Positions 7,330 through 14,154 are shown, counted from the first letter of the stretch. The stretch is DNA of 17,519 bases from Ahrensia sp. (GCA_002698425.1 NZXU01000063.1:1-17519), one strand, 5' to 3'. Notes: generated by a model not told the origin, from the letters alone. A program made the numbers and translations.

Positions 7330-8408
7330 TCAATCGCCGTAATGTGCTGATCGGCGCCGGCTTGGCCGCAGCTGGCGGGGCGGGGCTGTGGGCGCTTTCG
7401 CCCGGGCCGGATTATGACGGGCTGGCCGCCTCGATGAGGGAGACCCTGACGCCGTCCGACGACCTGCGCACGCTGGCCAGATATGCCACGCTCGCCGCCA
7501 ACAGCCACAACACCCAGCCCTGGATATTCGCGCAGGACGACAGCATGGTCTCCGTCGCACCGGATTTCGCGCGCGCAACACCGGTGGTGGACGCGAACCA
7601 TCATCATGTCTTCGCCAGCCTCGGCTGTGCGGCGGAAAATCTCGCCTTGGCAGCAGGAGCGGCAGGAAGACCGGCGGCCGTCGCTTTCTCGGATCAGGGC
7701 GAAGGCCGGGTGACGATCGATCTCGGCGACAGCCCGGCGACGCGCGACCCCCTGTTCGATGCGATTACGAAGCGCCAATGCACCCGCTCGCTTTACGACG
7801 GCCGCGCGGTCTCCACGGACGAGCTTGCCGGGATCGAAAAGGCCGCAGCGCTTTCCGGCGCGCGGGTCCTGATCGTCACCGATCCGAAAAAGATCGAGGA
7901 CGTGCTGGAAATGGTTGTTGCCGCCAATACGGCGCAGGTCGAGGATCCCGCTTTCCGCGCCGAACTGAAACAATGGCTGCGCTTCAGCTCGCGCAGGGCG
8001 GTCGAGACGCGCGACGGCCTCTATTCCGCCTGCTCCGGCAATCCGGCCCTGCCCGATTGGCTCGGGCGGCTGCTTTTCGATTTCGTTTTCACCGCAAAGG
8101 GCGAGAACGACAGATATGCGGCGCAGATCCGGTCGTCGGCAGGTCTCGCCGTCGTCGTGTCGGATAGAAACGACAAGCCGCATTGGGTCGAGGCCGGACG
8201 GGCCTGTCAGCGTTTCGCGCTGGCGACCACCGCGCTCGGCATCCGCCACGCCTTTATCAACCAGCCGCTGGAAGTGGCCGGGAAGCGCGAGGAGTTCGCG
8301 CGCTGGCTCGGAGACGACAATCTCTCTCCGAACATGATCCTGCGGTTCGGCCATGCCGACCCCATGCCATGGTCGCTGCGCCGTCCGGTCGAAGAGGTGA
8401 TTGCCTAG
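7326..8408 (+). CDS. Tat-signal nitroreductase-family protein (Acg-type FMN oxidoreductase)
   Basis: The 360-residue protein starts with a twin-arginine signal: NRRNVLIG (3-10) then a mildly hydrophobic Ala/Gly-rich stretch to about residue 25, implying export in folded, cofactor-loaded form. The body shows LAANSHNTQPWIF (about 56-68), a flavin-site signature of nitroreductases, and DANHHHVFASLGCAAENLALAA (about 89-110), typical of the Acg-like nitroreductase family. The C-terminal half has ACQRFALATTALGIRHAFINQPLE, as in this family. It is predicted to bind FMN and act on the periplasmic side or in the membrane. Substrate unknown; some Acg-like proteins sequester flavin rather than reduce nitro compounds. 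It lies 87 nt after the GGDEF-EAL gene, possibly co-transcribed, and ends before a strong bidirectional terminator. Confidence 0.85.
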   Translation: MINRRNVLIGAGLAAAGGAGLWALSPGPDYDGLAASMRETLTPSDDLRTLARYATLAANSHNTQPWIFAQDDSMVSVAPDFARATPVVDANHHHVFASLGCAAENLALAAGAAGRPAAVAFSDQGEGRVTIDLGDSPATRDPLFDAITKRQCTRSLYDGRAVSTDELAGIEKAAALSGARVLIVTDPKKIEDVLEMVVAANTAQVEDPAFRAELKQWLRFSSRRAVETRDGLYSACSGNPALPDWLGRLLFDFVFTAKGENDRYAAQIRSSAGLAVVVSDRNDKPHWVEAGRACQRFALATTALGIRHAFINQPLEVAGKREEFARWLGDDNLSPNMILRFGHADPMPWSLRRPVEEVIA

Positions 8409-8444
8409 GCAGTGTGTGTCGAGGACGGAACCGCCCTGGGCAAA

Positions 8445-8477
8445 GAAAAACGGGCCCGTTTCCGGGCCCGTTCTTTT
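8445..8477. terminator. Bidirectional rho-independent terminator
   Basis: A perfect 9-bp stem, AACGGGCCC (8449-8457) with GGGCCCGTT (8464-8472), encloses a 6-nt loop. CTTTT follows on the plus strand and TTTTTCTTTG on the minus strand. It lies between the convergent nitroreductase (ends 8408) and LuxR-type (ends 8508) genes and should stop transcription from both sides. Confidence 0.9.
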
Positions 8478-8479
8478 AT

Positions 8480-8503
8480 ATTGCGATTGCGATTGCGATT
8501 GCG
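8480..8503. repeat. (ATTGCG)4 hexanucleotide tandem repeat
   Basis: Four perfect head-to-tail copies of ATTGCG lie between the terminator and the stop codon of the minus-strand LuxR-type gene. Such a short hexamer array can change copy number by slippage. It is outside any believed coding frame. Confidence 0.9.
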
Positions 8504-8507
8504 CCGG

Positions 8508-9206
8508 TCAGACCGGCCGTTCGATCAGGCCGAGGCGCAGCGCCTTGGCGACGGCGTGCATCCGGTTGGTGGCGCCGAGCTTGCGTGCGGCGCTGCCGAG
8601 ATAGTGGTTCACCGTGTGGGGCGACAGGTCGAGGATGATGCCGATCTCCTCGGATGTCTTTCCCTCGGCCGTCCAGGCCAGGCAGGACTGCTCCCGCACC
8701 GTGATGCGCGGCTGGTCTTCCGTTGCCGCCAGGGAGTCCGGCGTCTCATCGAGACCTTCCATGATGCAGCGCGCAGCCAGATAGGCCTCCGCGATCTCCG
8801 CAAAGGACTTCTGCTCGACGGCAAGGACCGCCGTCACGAGCTGACCATGGGCCCGCGCGCATCCCGGAAAGGCGTAGATGAAAGCGGAGGCGCCGCCGAC
8901 CCGCCATGCGGGAAGCATCTGCGGCAGGACCTCGTTGCGCTCCTTCCTGACGATCGCCGCGGTCGCGCGTTCGCCGACAGCGTCGCGAAGCTGATCCTCG
9001 ATGCCGCTCGACACGATGATCGTCGACTTGGCCGGCGTTTCGCCGACACGGATCCGGAAGAGCACCACGCCGGTTCCGCCGAAACGCTCGCACAGGGTTT
9101 CCAGGGATCCGGTCAGTTCCTCGTGACCGGGCGACTGAGCCATCCAGTGCGGGGCGATTTCCCGCATGGTAAGGGGAGTGGACATTGGTCGAACCGCGTA
9201 AGTCAT
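8508..9206 (-). CDS. LuxR-type HTH regulator lacking the AHL-binding signature
   Basis: The 232-residue protein has a clear C-terminal LuxR/GerE helix-turn-helix (about 168-225) with the near-invariant E172, L176 and G182 (REQSCLAW.AEGKT..EIG), LSPHTVNHYL as the recognition helix, and a downstream KLGATNR segment. The N-terminal part (about 14-150) does not show the W...Y........DP pattern that lines the AHL pocket, so either the sensor has diverged or it binds another ligand or partner protein. The start ATG overlaps the luxI stop (ATGA), with AGGTG about 5 nt upstream, inside luxI. It is therefore almost certainly translationally coupled to luxI; an internal Met at codon 8 has no Shine-Dalgarno. 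It ends just before a bidirectional terminator. Confidence 0.88.
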   Translation of the reverse strand: MTYAVRPMSTPLTMREIAPHWMAQSPGHEELTGSLETLCERFGGTGVVLFRIRVGETPAKSTIIVSSGIEDQLRDAVGERATAAIVRKERNEVLPQMLPAWRVGGASAFIYAFPGCARAHGQLVTAVLAVEQKSFAEIAEAYLAARCIMEGLDETPDSLAATEDQPRITVREQSCLAWTAEGKTSEEIGIILDLSPHTVNHYLGSAARKLGATNRMHAVAKALRLGLIERPV

Positions 9207-9904
9207 GCTGCACCTGCCCAGTTTACGCGTTCACCGGCCGAAGAGCCAGGAATCCAGGCCTCCTTCGGCGCCACGGGGCGTTTGGCGCCGTCACGCGCAT
9301 AGATGCCGGTGTGGCCGGTTTTTTCGCGCATCGCATTAATCGTGCGGCGGCTGACCTCGAAGAGGCCGCAACAGACCGGCCGGCGGCCAAATCCGTCAGC
9401 CTTGCCGATCTCGTTGAGCGGCGCGCCGGCGCGGTTGTAGATGCGCTTCATGTGCGGCTCGTAGTTGGAGACCAGCGAGTGGATCGAGTTGTCGAGGGCG
9501 CATTCGGCGAGCGCCAGAAGCATCATGCACATGGCGTCCTGGGGATCGATCTCCGGCATGTCGGCGGCGATTTCCTCGGCATCGATGCACATGCGCGTGC
9601 CTTCCCAGATCGTCGGGTGACATAGGTCGATATCGTTGGGATAGGTCTTGCGGAAAACGTCGTTGAGGAGGGTCGGGCCGGTGGTCGGCAGCAGCCGCAG
9701 CGAACCGTAGAGCGTCTGCTTCTGCTCGTCGGTCCACAGAAGATAGGCGGGCTTCATGTCGTCATAGCCGTCGCGTTCATGGTCGCCGATGACGGGCACT
9801 TCCCATTCGAGTTCGTCGTGGAAAACGCGCTTTCGCAACCGGTACATCTGGTCGAGGAGATTGCGGTGTCGGTTGTAGTCCGTTGCCTGAATAAGAAAGA
9901 ACAT
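9203..9904 (-). CDS. luxI: Acyl-homoserine-lactone synthase, LuxI family
   Basis: The 233-residue protein carries every conserved LuxI catalytic and structural residue at the expected number: R24, F28, W34, D45, D48, R70, F84, E101 and R104 (in RLRKRVFHDELEW, ERDGYDD, GSLRLLP and WEGTRMCID). It joins SAM to an acyl group from acyl-carrier protein, giving a diffusible AHL signal. The residue aligned with Thr140 of EsaI appears to be Ser143 (IHSLVS), which argues weakly against strict 3-oxo specificity; chain length cannot be told. It is about 15-20 residues longer than short LuxI proteins, with a C-terminal extension. It is transcribed leftward, 222 nt after luxR, has a lux-type box 78 nt before its start, and overlaps the next gene by ATGA. 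Confidence 0.95.
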   Translation of the reverse strand: MFFLIQATDYNRHRNLLDQMYRLRKRVFHDELEWEVPVIGDHERDGYDDMKPAYLLWTDEQKQTLYGSLRLLPTTGPTLLNDVFRKTYPNDIDLCHPTIWEGTRMCIDAEEIAADMPEIDPQDAMCMMLLALAECALDNSIHSLVSNYEPHMKRIYNRAGAPLNEIGKADGFGRRPVCCGLFEVSRRTINAMREKTGHTGIYARDGAKRPVAPKEAWIPGSSAGERVNWAGAA

Positions 9905-9961
9905 TTGCGGGCCCCGATGTCTGGTTGAACAATGGGACCAGTATGAAAATCAGGCAAAATC

Positions 9962-10000
9962 TCACAATTCCGCCATATGGGCCGGCCCATCTGGGGGGAT
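9962..10000 (-). promoter_or_regulatory. luxI promoter region with lux-type box 1
   Basis: Box 1 reads CCGGCCCATCTGGGGGGAT on the plus strand (9982-10000), a dyad centred on TC with core CCCA-TC-TGGG. It matches box 2 before luxR at 15 of 19 positions and, like it, ends exactly 78 nt before the start codon. Nearer luxI on the minus strand, a possible -35 TTGTGA (9962-9967) is followed 16 nt later by CATACT, so the box would lie just upstream of the polymerase site, as in AHL-activated promoters. A separate perfect 14-bp palindrome ATGGGCCGGCCCAT (9977-9990) overlaps it. Confidence 0.7.
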
Positions 10001-10126
10001 CGGCCCCAAGAGGGTTAGCAGGGCGTATATGGATGTGTGCCAAGGCTGAACAGAATCAGCGTTGCGGGCAAAATTCAGGAGGATTTTCCTAAATCACGCG
10101 CGCCGAGCGGCTGCGGGCGAGCCCCG

Positions 10127-10846
10127 TCAGGGGGTGATGATCTTCAGCGCCACGGCCTTGGCGACCGCTTGCGGCAGGGTCGCGCATTCAAGCTTGAAAC
10201 GCGCGCTCTTCAGGTAACCGCGCACCGTATGGCCGGAAAGGCCGAGAATGTCCGCGATCACGGTGTACTCCTTGCCGCGGGCGGTCCAGGTGAGGCATTC
10301 GACCTCGCGCGGCCCGAGCGGCGGCATCGGATCGACCTCGCCGAAGATTTCCTCCAGCGCCCGTCGATGAACCCGGTGCGCGACTTCCTGAAGTTCGGGA
10401 CCATTCATCTCGATGAACTCCTTCCACTCGTCACCGCCAAGCTTGGACGTGACCGAAAACAGAGAGCGGCGCGCCTGCCGATCGATGATGGGGATCGAAT
10501 AGCCGCTGGTGCCGACATCATACTGGACGGCGTCCATCATCATCTCGGCCTGGTCCTCGCCATATTCGAGGTCCTGCCAGTTGAAGGGCAGCATGCGCAG
10601 GAACCCTTCCTTGGCCACCGGGTCGACTATGACGTAGCCTTTGAGAAGATAACGCGAGACCCAAGCGTCCGGATATGTTGTCTTCACGAATGGCCTGTCG
10701 AGCGTGTCGACATGCGTCTGACCAAGATGGAAAACGCAATGATGAAGACCGTAGAGATCGCGAATCCGTGTGATAGCCTCCTGGACATCACCAGATTCCT
10801 CTACGGCATCATAGGCGACCTTCAGTAGATCGTTTTTTTCTTCCAT
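10127..10846 (-). CDS. luxR: AHL-responsive transcriptional regulator, LuxR family
   Basis: The 239-residue protein is a complete LuxR. The N-terminal autoinducer domain (about 15-165) shows W62, Y66, D75, P76 and W90 (YPDAWVSRYLLKG, VDPVAKEG, LPFNW), which keep the exact spacing of TraR W57, Y61, D70, P71 and W85; the following SGYSIPI (114-120) supplies the TraR Gly113 counterpart. The C-terminal HTH (about 176-235) has E181, L185 and G191 and LSGHTVRGYL. It is predicted to bind an AHL and act on the two matching boxes before itself and luxI. Whether AHL promotes or blocks DNA binding is not visible. The start MEEKNDLLK has only a weak Shine-Dalgarno. Resemblance to the rhizobial SinR/ExpR type is an impression only. 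Confidence 0.93.
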   Translation of the reverse strand: MEEKNDLLKVAYDAVEESGDVQEAITRIRDLYGLHHCVFHLGQTHVDTLDRPFVKTTYPDAWVSRYLLKGYVIVDPVAKEGFLRMLPFNWQDLEYGEDQAEMMMDAVQYDVGTSGYSIPIIDRQARRSLFSVTSKLGGDEWKEFIEMNGPELQEVAHRVHRRALEEIFGEVDPMPPLGPREVECLTWTARGKEYTVIADILGLSGHTVRGYLKSARFKLECATLPQAVAKAVALKIITP

Positions 10847-10923
10847 CGAAGGCCACTGAATCTTTGTCTTTTACTTGGGCGCCAATGGCGAACGTCATCC
10901 ACAAGCTGGTGAAGTCGTCCCAA

Positions 10924-10942
10924 CCCCCTCATATGGGGGGAT
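10924..10942 (-). promoter_or_regulatory. lux-type box 2, upstream of luxR
   Basis: CCCCCTCATATGGGGGGAT on the plus strand forms a dyad centred on TA with 7-nt arms and one mismatch. Fifteen of 19 positions equal box 1 before luxI, and the distance to the start codon of the downstream gene is identical (78 nt). Autoregulation of luxR by the same protein that controls luxI is the natural inference. No clear -35/-10 pair was identified for luxR. Confidence 0.7.
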
Positions 10943-11174
10943 TGTAACGCTTACCCAATTATTTGGAAGCCTAAAGGAAGTTGCCATTGCCCATAGCCGG
11001 AAAATGGTACCTTCGCCGTTTGCGAAAACGGTCCAATTTCTGGAAAATATTAATCAATACAGCACGATCATACGCCGTCTTCAGGTTGAAATATCAACAC
11101 ACAGACAACCGGCTGGCGTAAAAATGCGTGAAATCGGGACCGAGCGCCGACCCGGCGAAACGGCGCCAAGACAC

Positions 11175-11207
11175 AAAAAAGCCTCCGGGGATCGAATCAC
11201 CGGAGGC
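11175..11207 (-). terminator. Rho-independent terminator of the 82-aa gene
   Basis: An 8-bp stem, GCCTCCGG (11181-11188) with CCGGAGGC (11200-11207), is followed on the minus strand by six T (11180-11175). It lies 28 nt after the stop codon of the gene at 11235-11483 and fits leftward termination. Confidence 0.9.
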
Positions 11208-11234
11208 CTTCAACCGATCGGATCGGTGCGGCGA

Positions 11235-11483
11235 TCACTCGCTCTTGGTCACGATCACCGGGATCAGCAAGTCGCCCCAGGTGCCGTCGCCGCCGTGATG
11301 GCGGGCCGAGCGGATCAGTTCGACGGACACGCCCGCCTCCACGGCGCGCATGACCGACTGGTTCAGCCGGTGCAGATCGTTTGCCAGCATGCGGATCGCG
11401 GCCTGCTGATCGGTGCTCATGGAAGAGGACTGTTCTTCGGCCCGCTCCTTGACGTGGGTCTTCGGTCTTTCATGCGCGTTCAT
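11235..11483 (-). CDS. Conserved small protein, 82 aa, unknown function
   Basis: The 82-residue soluble protein has a charged, likely disordered N-terminus (MNAHERPKTHVKERAEEQSS), a helical segment STDQQAAIRMLANDLHRLNQSVMRAVEAG (about 23-51) and a C-terminal GTWGDLLIPVIV. A good GGGAGA Shine-Dalgarno lies about 6 nt upstream, and a dedicated terminator follows, so it is a real single-gene unit. It is divergent from the ScfR/RamB-type regulator, and the shared 284-nt gap contains repeated TGTAAA elements, one of them (11508-11517) just before this gene. From memory, small proteins of this kind occur near isocitrate lyase and its regulator in rhizobia; I could not check that. No catalytic motif is seen. 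Confidence 0.75.
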   Translation of the reverse strand: MNAHERPKTHVKERAEEQSSSMSTDQQAAIRMLANDLHRLNQSVMRAVEAGVSVELIRSARHHGGDGTWGDLLIPVIVTKSE

Positions 11484-11507
11484 CTTGGTCTCCCGGACTG
11501 CGCCTTG

Positions 11508-11753
11508 CTTTGTAAAGTTCTGTTATTGCACCCCTACCGGGGCATTCCGTTTTCATCGACACCCGCGATTCGATCGTCTTCCTCGCGGCGCCTCTGTGAC
11601 CAACTTGACATTGCATTGCGGGATACGCACGAGAAACCGCTCAAACGGGCCGAATTTTCGCGTTGCCTTGTCATGGAGACGACAGATTCGGCTTGTGAAT
11701 TTGTAAAAGTTGTAAAATACTCGCCCTCGAACCCGCGCGCCCAGACTGTAAAG
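11508..11753. promoter_or_regulatory. Divergent control region with four TGTAAA elements
   Basis: TGTAAA occurs four times in the same orientation at 11511, 11702, 11711 and 11747. The first is in the near-palindrome CTTTGTAAAG (11508-11517), close before the 82-aa gene. The middle two form 9-bp direct repeats TTTGTAAAA/GTTGTAAAA (11700-11717) inside a likely promoter for the regulator: -35 TTGTGA at 11693-11698, 17-nt spacer, -10 AATACT at 11716-11721. RamB of this regulator family binds sites with a TTTGCAAA core, so these are candidate autoregulatory operators. Confidence 0.5.
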
Positions 11754-11767
11754 ATTTCGACAATCCG

Positions 11768-13195
11768 ATGAGCGAACAAAAGATATTCGCGGGACCGCGT
11801 GTCCGCCGCATCCGCAACAATGCCGGGCTGACGCAGACCGCCATGGCCGCGGATCTCGGCATTTCGCCGTCCTATCTCAACCTGATCGAGCGCAACCAGC
11901 GGCCGCTGACGGTGCAGCTGCTGCTCAAGCTCGCCTCGGTCTACAAGATCGACCTCGAGGAATTGCAGGCCGGCGGCGATTCGATGCTGCCGCAACTGAA
12001 GGAGATGTTCGCCGATCCGTTGCTGGTCGGCGAGTTGCCGGGCGATCAGGAACTGGTCGAGGTCTCGGATGCGGCGCCGAACGTGGCGACGGCGATGCTG
12101 AAGCTCTACCGCGCCTATCGCGAAGGCCAGGACCGGCTGACAGACCTCTCGGACCTGCTGGCGCGCGAAGGCCACGAAACGCGGCTTTCCGGCGCGCGGC
12201 TGCCGGTCGACGAGGCGCGCGAGGCTTTCGAAAAGCGCGCCAACCACCACGCGGCGATCGAGGAGGAGGCGGAAGCCTTCGTCAAGCTTCTGGCCCCCGG
12301 CGACGATTTGCTCGGCGCATTGAAGACCTGGCTGCGCACCGATCACGGTATCGCGGTGAAGGTCTTGCCGGTCGCGACGATGCCGCAATGGCGCCGGCGC
12401 TATGACCGTCATTCCAATCGCCTGTTCATCTCGGAGCGGCTCTCGTCGCATGACCAGCTGCGCGAAGTCGCGATGGAGGCGGCGCTGCTGCGCATGCGCG
12501 TCGCCATCGACGCAGAGGTCAAGGCGCTGAAGCTTTCAAGCGACGAAGCGCGGCGCATCGCCCGTTTCGAGCTGGCCCGGTATGCGGCGCATGCGCTGAT
12601 GATGCCCTACCAGCCCTTTCTCAGCGCCTGCGAGCGGACGAAATACGATGTCGACGTGCTGCGCTCGCGGTTCAACGTGTCCTTCGAACAGGCGGCCAAC
12701 CGGCTGACCATGATGCAGCGGCCGAGCGCGGCGGGCATCCCTTTCTTCATGCTGGAAGTCGACCATGCGGGAAACCGCTTCCGCCGGGCGGGCGCGACCG
12801 GCTATCCGCAGGCGCGATTCGGCGGCGGCTGCCCGAAGCTGCCGGTCCATTCCGTGTTCTCGCAGCCGGGCCACATCGCGGTCGAGGCCGTCGAGATGCC
12901 GGACGGCGCGCAGTTCCTCGTCATCGCGCGGACGCTGGAAGGGCCGCAGGGGGCATTCCACGAACTACCGCGCCGCACGGCGCTGCTGCTTGGTTGCGAC
13001 CTTTCCCATCGTGATCAGGTCATCTACGGAACCGCGCTCGCCGGACCGAAGGACGATCCGTTGAAGGTACCGGTCGGCCCGGCCTGCCGCGTCTGCGAAC
13101 GGGCCGGTTGCCTCGCGCGCGCGGAGCCGCCGATCACGCGGCCGCTCGGGCTGGACGAGATGGTCACCGGCGTCAGCGCCTTCGATTTCGGTTAG
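11768..13195 (+). CDS. XRE-family ScfR/RamB-type regulator (short-chain fatty-acyl/acetate metabolism)
   Basis: The 475-residue protein has an N-terminal XRE helix-turn-helix (about 8-62: RVRRIRNNAGLTQTAMAADL, SPSYLNLIERNQRPLT), a central IrrE/ImmA-like region and a C-terminal domain with FGGGCPKLPVH. It ends in a C440-x2-C443-x4-C448 motif followed by RAEPPITRPLG. This architecture (HTH, degenerate metallopeptidase-like part, Cys-motif C-terminus) defines the short-chain fatty-acyl regulators that include RamB, which control glyoxylate-bypass, methylcitrate or propionyl-CoA genes in response to acyl-CoA. The peptidase-like part has no HExxH, so no proteolysis is expected. No target metabolic gene lies beside it. 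Its stop TAG overlaps the stop of the convergent LysR gene (TTAG, 13192-13195). No strong Shine-Dalgarno precedes the ATG. Confidence 0.9.
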   Translation: MSEQKIFAGPRVRRIRNNAGLTQTAMAADLGISPSYLNLIERNQRPLTVQLLLKLASVYKIDLEELQAGGDSMLPQLKEMFADPLLVGELPGDQELVEVSDAAPNVATAMLKLYRAYREGQDRLTDLSDLLAREGHETRLSGARLPVDEAREAFEKRANHHAAIEEEAEAFVKLLAPGDDLLGALKTWLRTDHGIAVKVLPVATMPQWRRRYDRHSNRLFISERLSSHDQLREVAMEAALLRMRVAIDAEVKALKLSSDEARRIARFELARYAAHALMMPYQPFLSACERTKYDVDVLRSRFNVSFEQAANRLTMMQRPSAAGIPFFMLEVDHAGNRFRRAGATGYPQARFGGGCPKLPVHSVFSQPGHIAVEAVEMPDGAQFLVIARTLEGPQGAFHELPRRTALLLGCDLSHRDQVIYGTALAGPKDDPLKVPVGPACRVCERAGCLARAEPPITRPLGLDEMVTGVSAFDFG

Positions 13196-14082
13196 CCGGC
13201 CTGCGCACCGGACGCGCCGATCGGCCGGTCGCCTCGGCACAGTTCGGCGTGATCGCGGAACAGGGCATAGAGCCGGTCGATCACCTTGCGCACCTCGGGG
13301 CGATGCCGGTCGTCGTCATGCATCACCAGATATTGCGTTTCCGCGAGTTCGCCGATCAGCGGCCCGACCCGCATCAGTTGCGGGTCACGGTCGCCTGAAA
13401 AGCAGGGCATCACGCCCTTGCCGGCGCCGGCCCGGATCAGGTCGCGCAGCGTATAGGGCGTGTTCGCCCAGGCGCAGATCGACACGTCGTCCTGCGCGAG
13501 CAGCCAGCGCGCCGAGCGCGTGATCGCCTCGTCGGAGCCGACCGCAACCCATTCGGCGCCTTCGGGGTCGGGATGATTGCGCGCCACATAGGGCGCGAAC
13601 GCCACCTCTACGGTCGGCCGCGACGCGAGATTGCCTCCGTCGGCCGGCGCATTGCGAATGCCGATCTCGATTTCCCTGTGGCTTATATCGAGACGCGCCT
13701 CCGTGGTCTTGAAACCCATGCGGAAAGAGTCGGCCGGCACCCAGATCCGCGCGAAATTGTCGGCGATGAAATTCGCCGTCCAGGTTCCGGCAGAGATACG
13801 GACGGTCGGACGGTCCTGGCCGATGGCCAGCCAGTCCTCGATGGGCCGGGCGCTTGCCTCCATGGCCTGTACCCGCCGCAGCAACATCCGGCCGTCATCC
13901 GTCAATTCGTAGCCGGTCCGGGACCGCCTGAAGAGCGATTTTCCGGTCGCCTGCTCCAGCGCCAGCATGCGCCGCCCGATCGTCGGCGCGCTCACAGACA
14001 GGATCGCCGCCGCGCCGGACAGGCCACCTGTCCGGGCCACATGAGCGAACACCTGCAGATCGTCCCAACTGATGTTTTTCAT
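13192..14082 (-). CDS. LysR-family transcriptional regulator
   Basis: The 296-residue protein has an N-terminal LysR winged HTH (about 1-62: DDLQVFAHVARTGGLSGAAAILSVSAPTIGRRMLALEQATGKSLFRRSRTG), a linker helix and a substrate-binding-like effector domain (about 90-285). The recognition helix has SVSAPTIGRRM, where most LysR proteins have S.vS..I..LE, a familiar variant among alphaproteobacterial members. The effector is unknown. The start MKNISWDDL is fixed by the domain boundary; there is no clear Shine-Dalgarno before it. The upstream region carries an inverted repeat suited to autoregulation. Its end overlaps the preceding regulator gene by 4 nt on the opposite strand. Confidence 0.92.
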   Translation of the reverse strand: MKNISWDDLQVFAHVARTGGLSGAAAILSVSAPTIGRRMLALEQATGKSLFRRSRTGYELTDDGRMLLRRVQAMEASARPIEDWLAIGQDRPTVRISAGTWTANFIADNFARIWVPADSFRMGFKTTEARLDISHREIEIGIRNAPADGGNLASRPTVEVAFAPYVARNHPDPEGAEWVAVGSDEAITRSARWLLAQDDVSICAWANTPYTLRDLIRAGAGKGVMPCFSGDRDPQLMRVGPLIGELAETQYLVMHDDDRHRPEVRKVIDRLYALFRDHAELCRGDRPIGASGAQAG

Positions 14083-14084
14083 TT

Positions 14085-14154
14085 CTGAAAATCAAACTGC
14101 ATTTTCAGGCGTTCTATCCCGCCATGGGCGGAATTTATAGTTCATTTTTGAAAA
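14085..14154. promoter_or_regulatory. Inverted-repeat region upstream of LysR (candidate operator)
   Basis: CTGAAAAT (14085-14092) and ATTTTCAG (14101-14108) form a perfect 8-bp inverted repeat with an 8-nt spacer, starting 3 nt before the LysR start codon. A third TGAAAA half-site lies at 14149-14154, within TTCATTTTTGAA. The dyad, containing T-N11-A, is of the kind LysR proteins bind. Its closeness to the start codon suggests repression of lysR. Confidence 0.5.

Larger units (their letters stand above)
10847..11234. other. Gene-free stretch with stem-loops between luxR and the 82-aa gene
   Basis: No believable coding frame is seen on either strand. Apart from lux-type box 2 and the terminator at 11175-11207, it holds CCGTTT-GCGA-AAACGG (11016-11031, a 6-bp stem with a GNRA tetraloop on the plus strand) and a bulged inverted repeat around CCAATTATTTGG (about 10949-10970). 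The part near 11040-11100 is AT-rich compared with the surroundings. It could encode a small RNA or only carry regulatory sites. Confidence 0.4.

Noticed and set aside
3939..8354. A 1471-codon open frame on the minus strand.
   Set aside because: It is antisense to the end of gshA, the GGDEF-EAL gene and the nitroreductase, which happen to share one reading frame; with GC-rich third positions the opposite frame lacks stops. Its sequence is Arg/His/Asp-rich and no family is visible.
8412..9302. A 296-codon plus-strand frame opposite the LuxR-type gene.
   Set aside because: It starts in the terminator region, reads through the hexamer repeat as RLRLRLR, and is antisense to two well-supported genes.
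10020..10060. A TGGCACA sequence on the minus strand suggestive of a sigma-54 promoter for luxI.
   Set aside because: The required GC element at the -12 position is absent at the correct spacing, and it lies upstream of the lux-type box.
10037..10828. A 263-codon plus-strand frame opposite luxR.
   Set aside because: Antisense to a complete LuxR with all pocket residues; no recognisable domain.
10875..11771. A 298-codon plus-strand frame across the luxR/regulator gap.
   Set aside because: It crosses box 2, the terminator and the 82-aa gene antisense, and shows no protein family signs.
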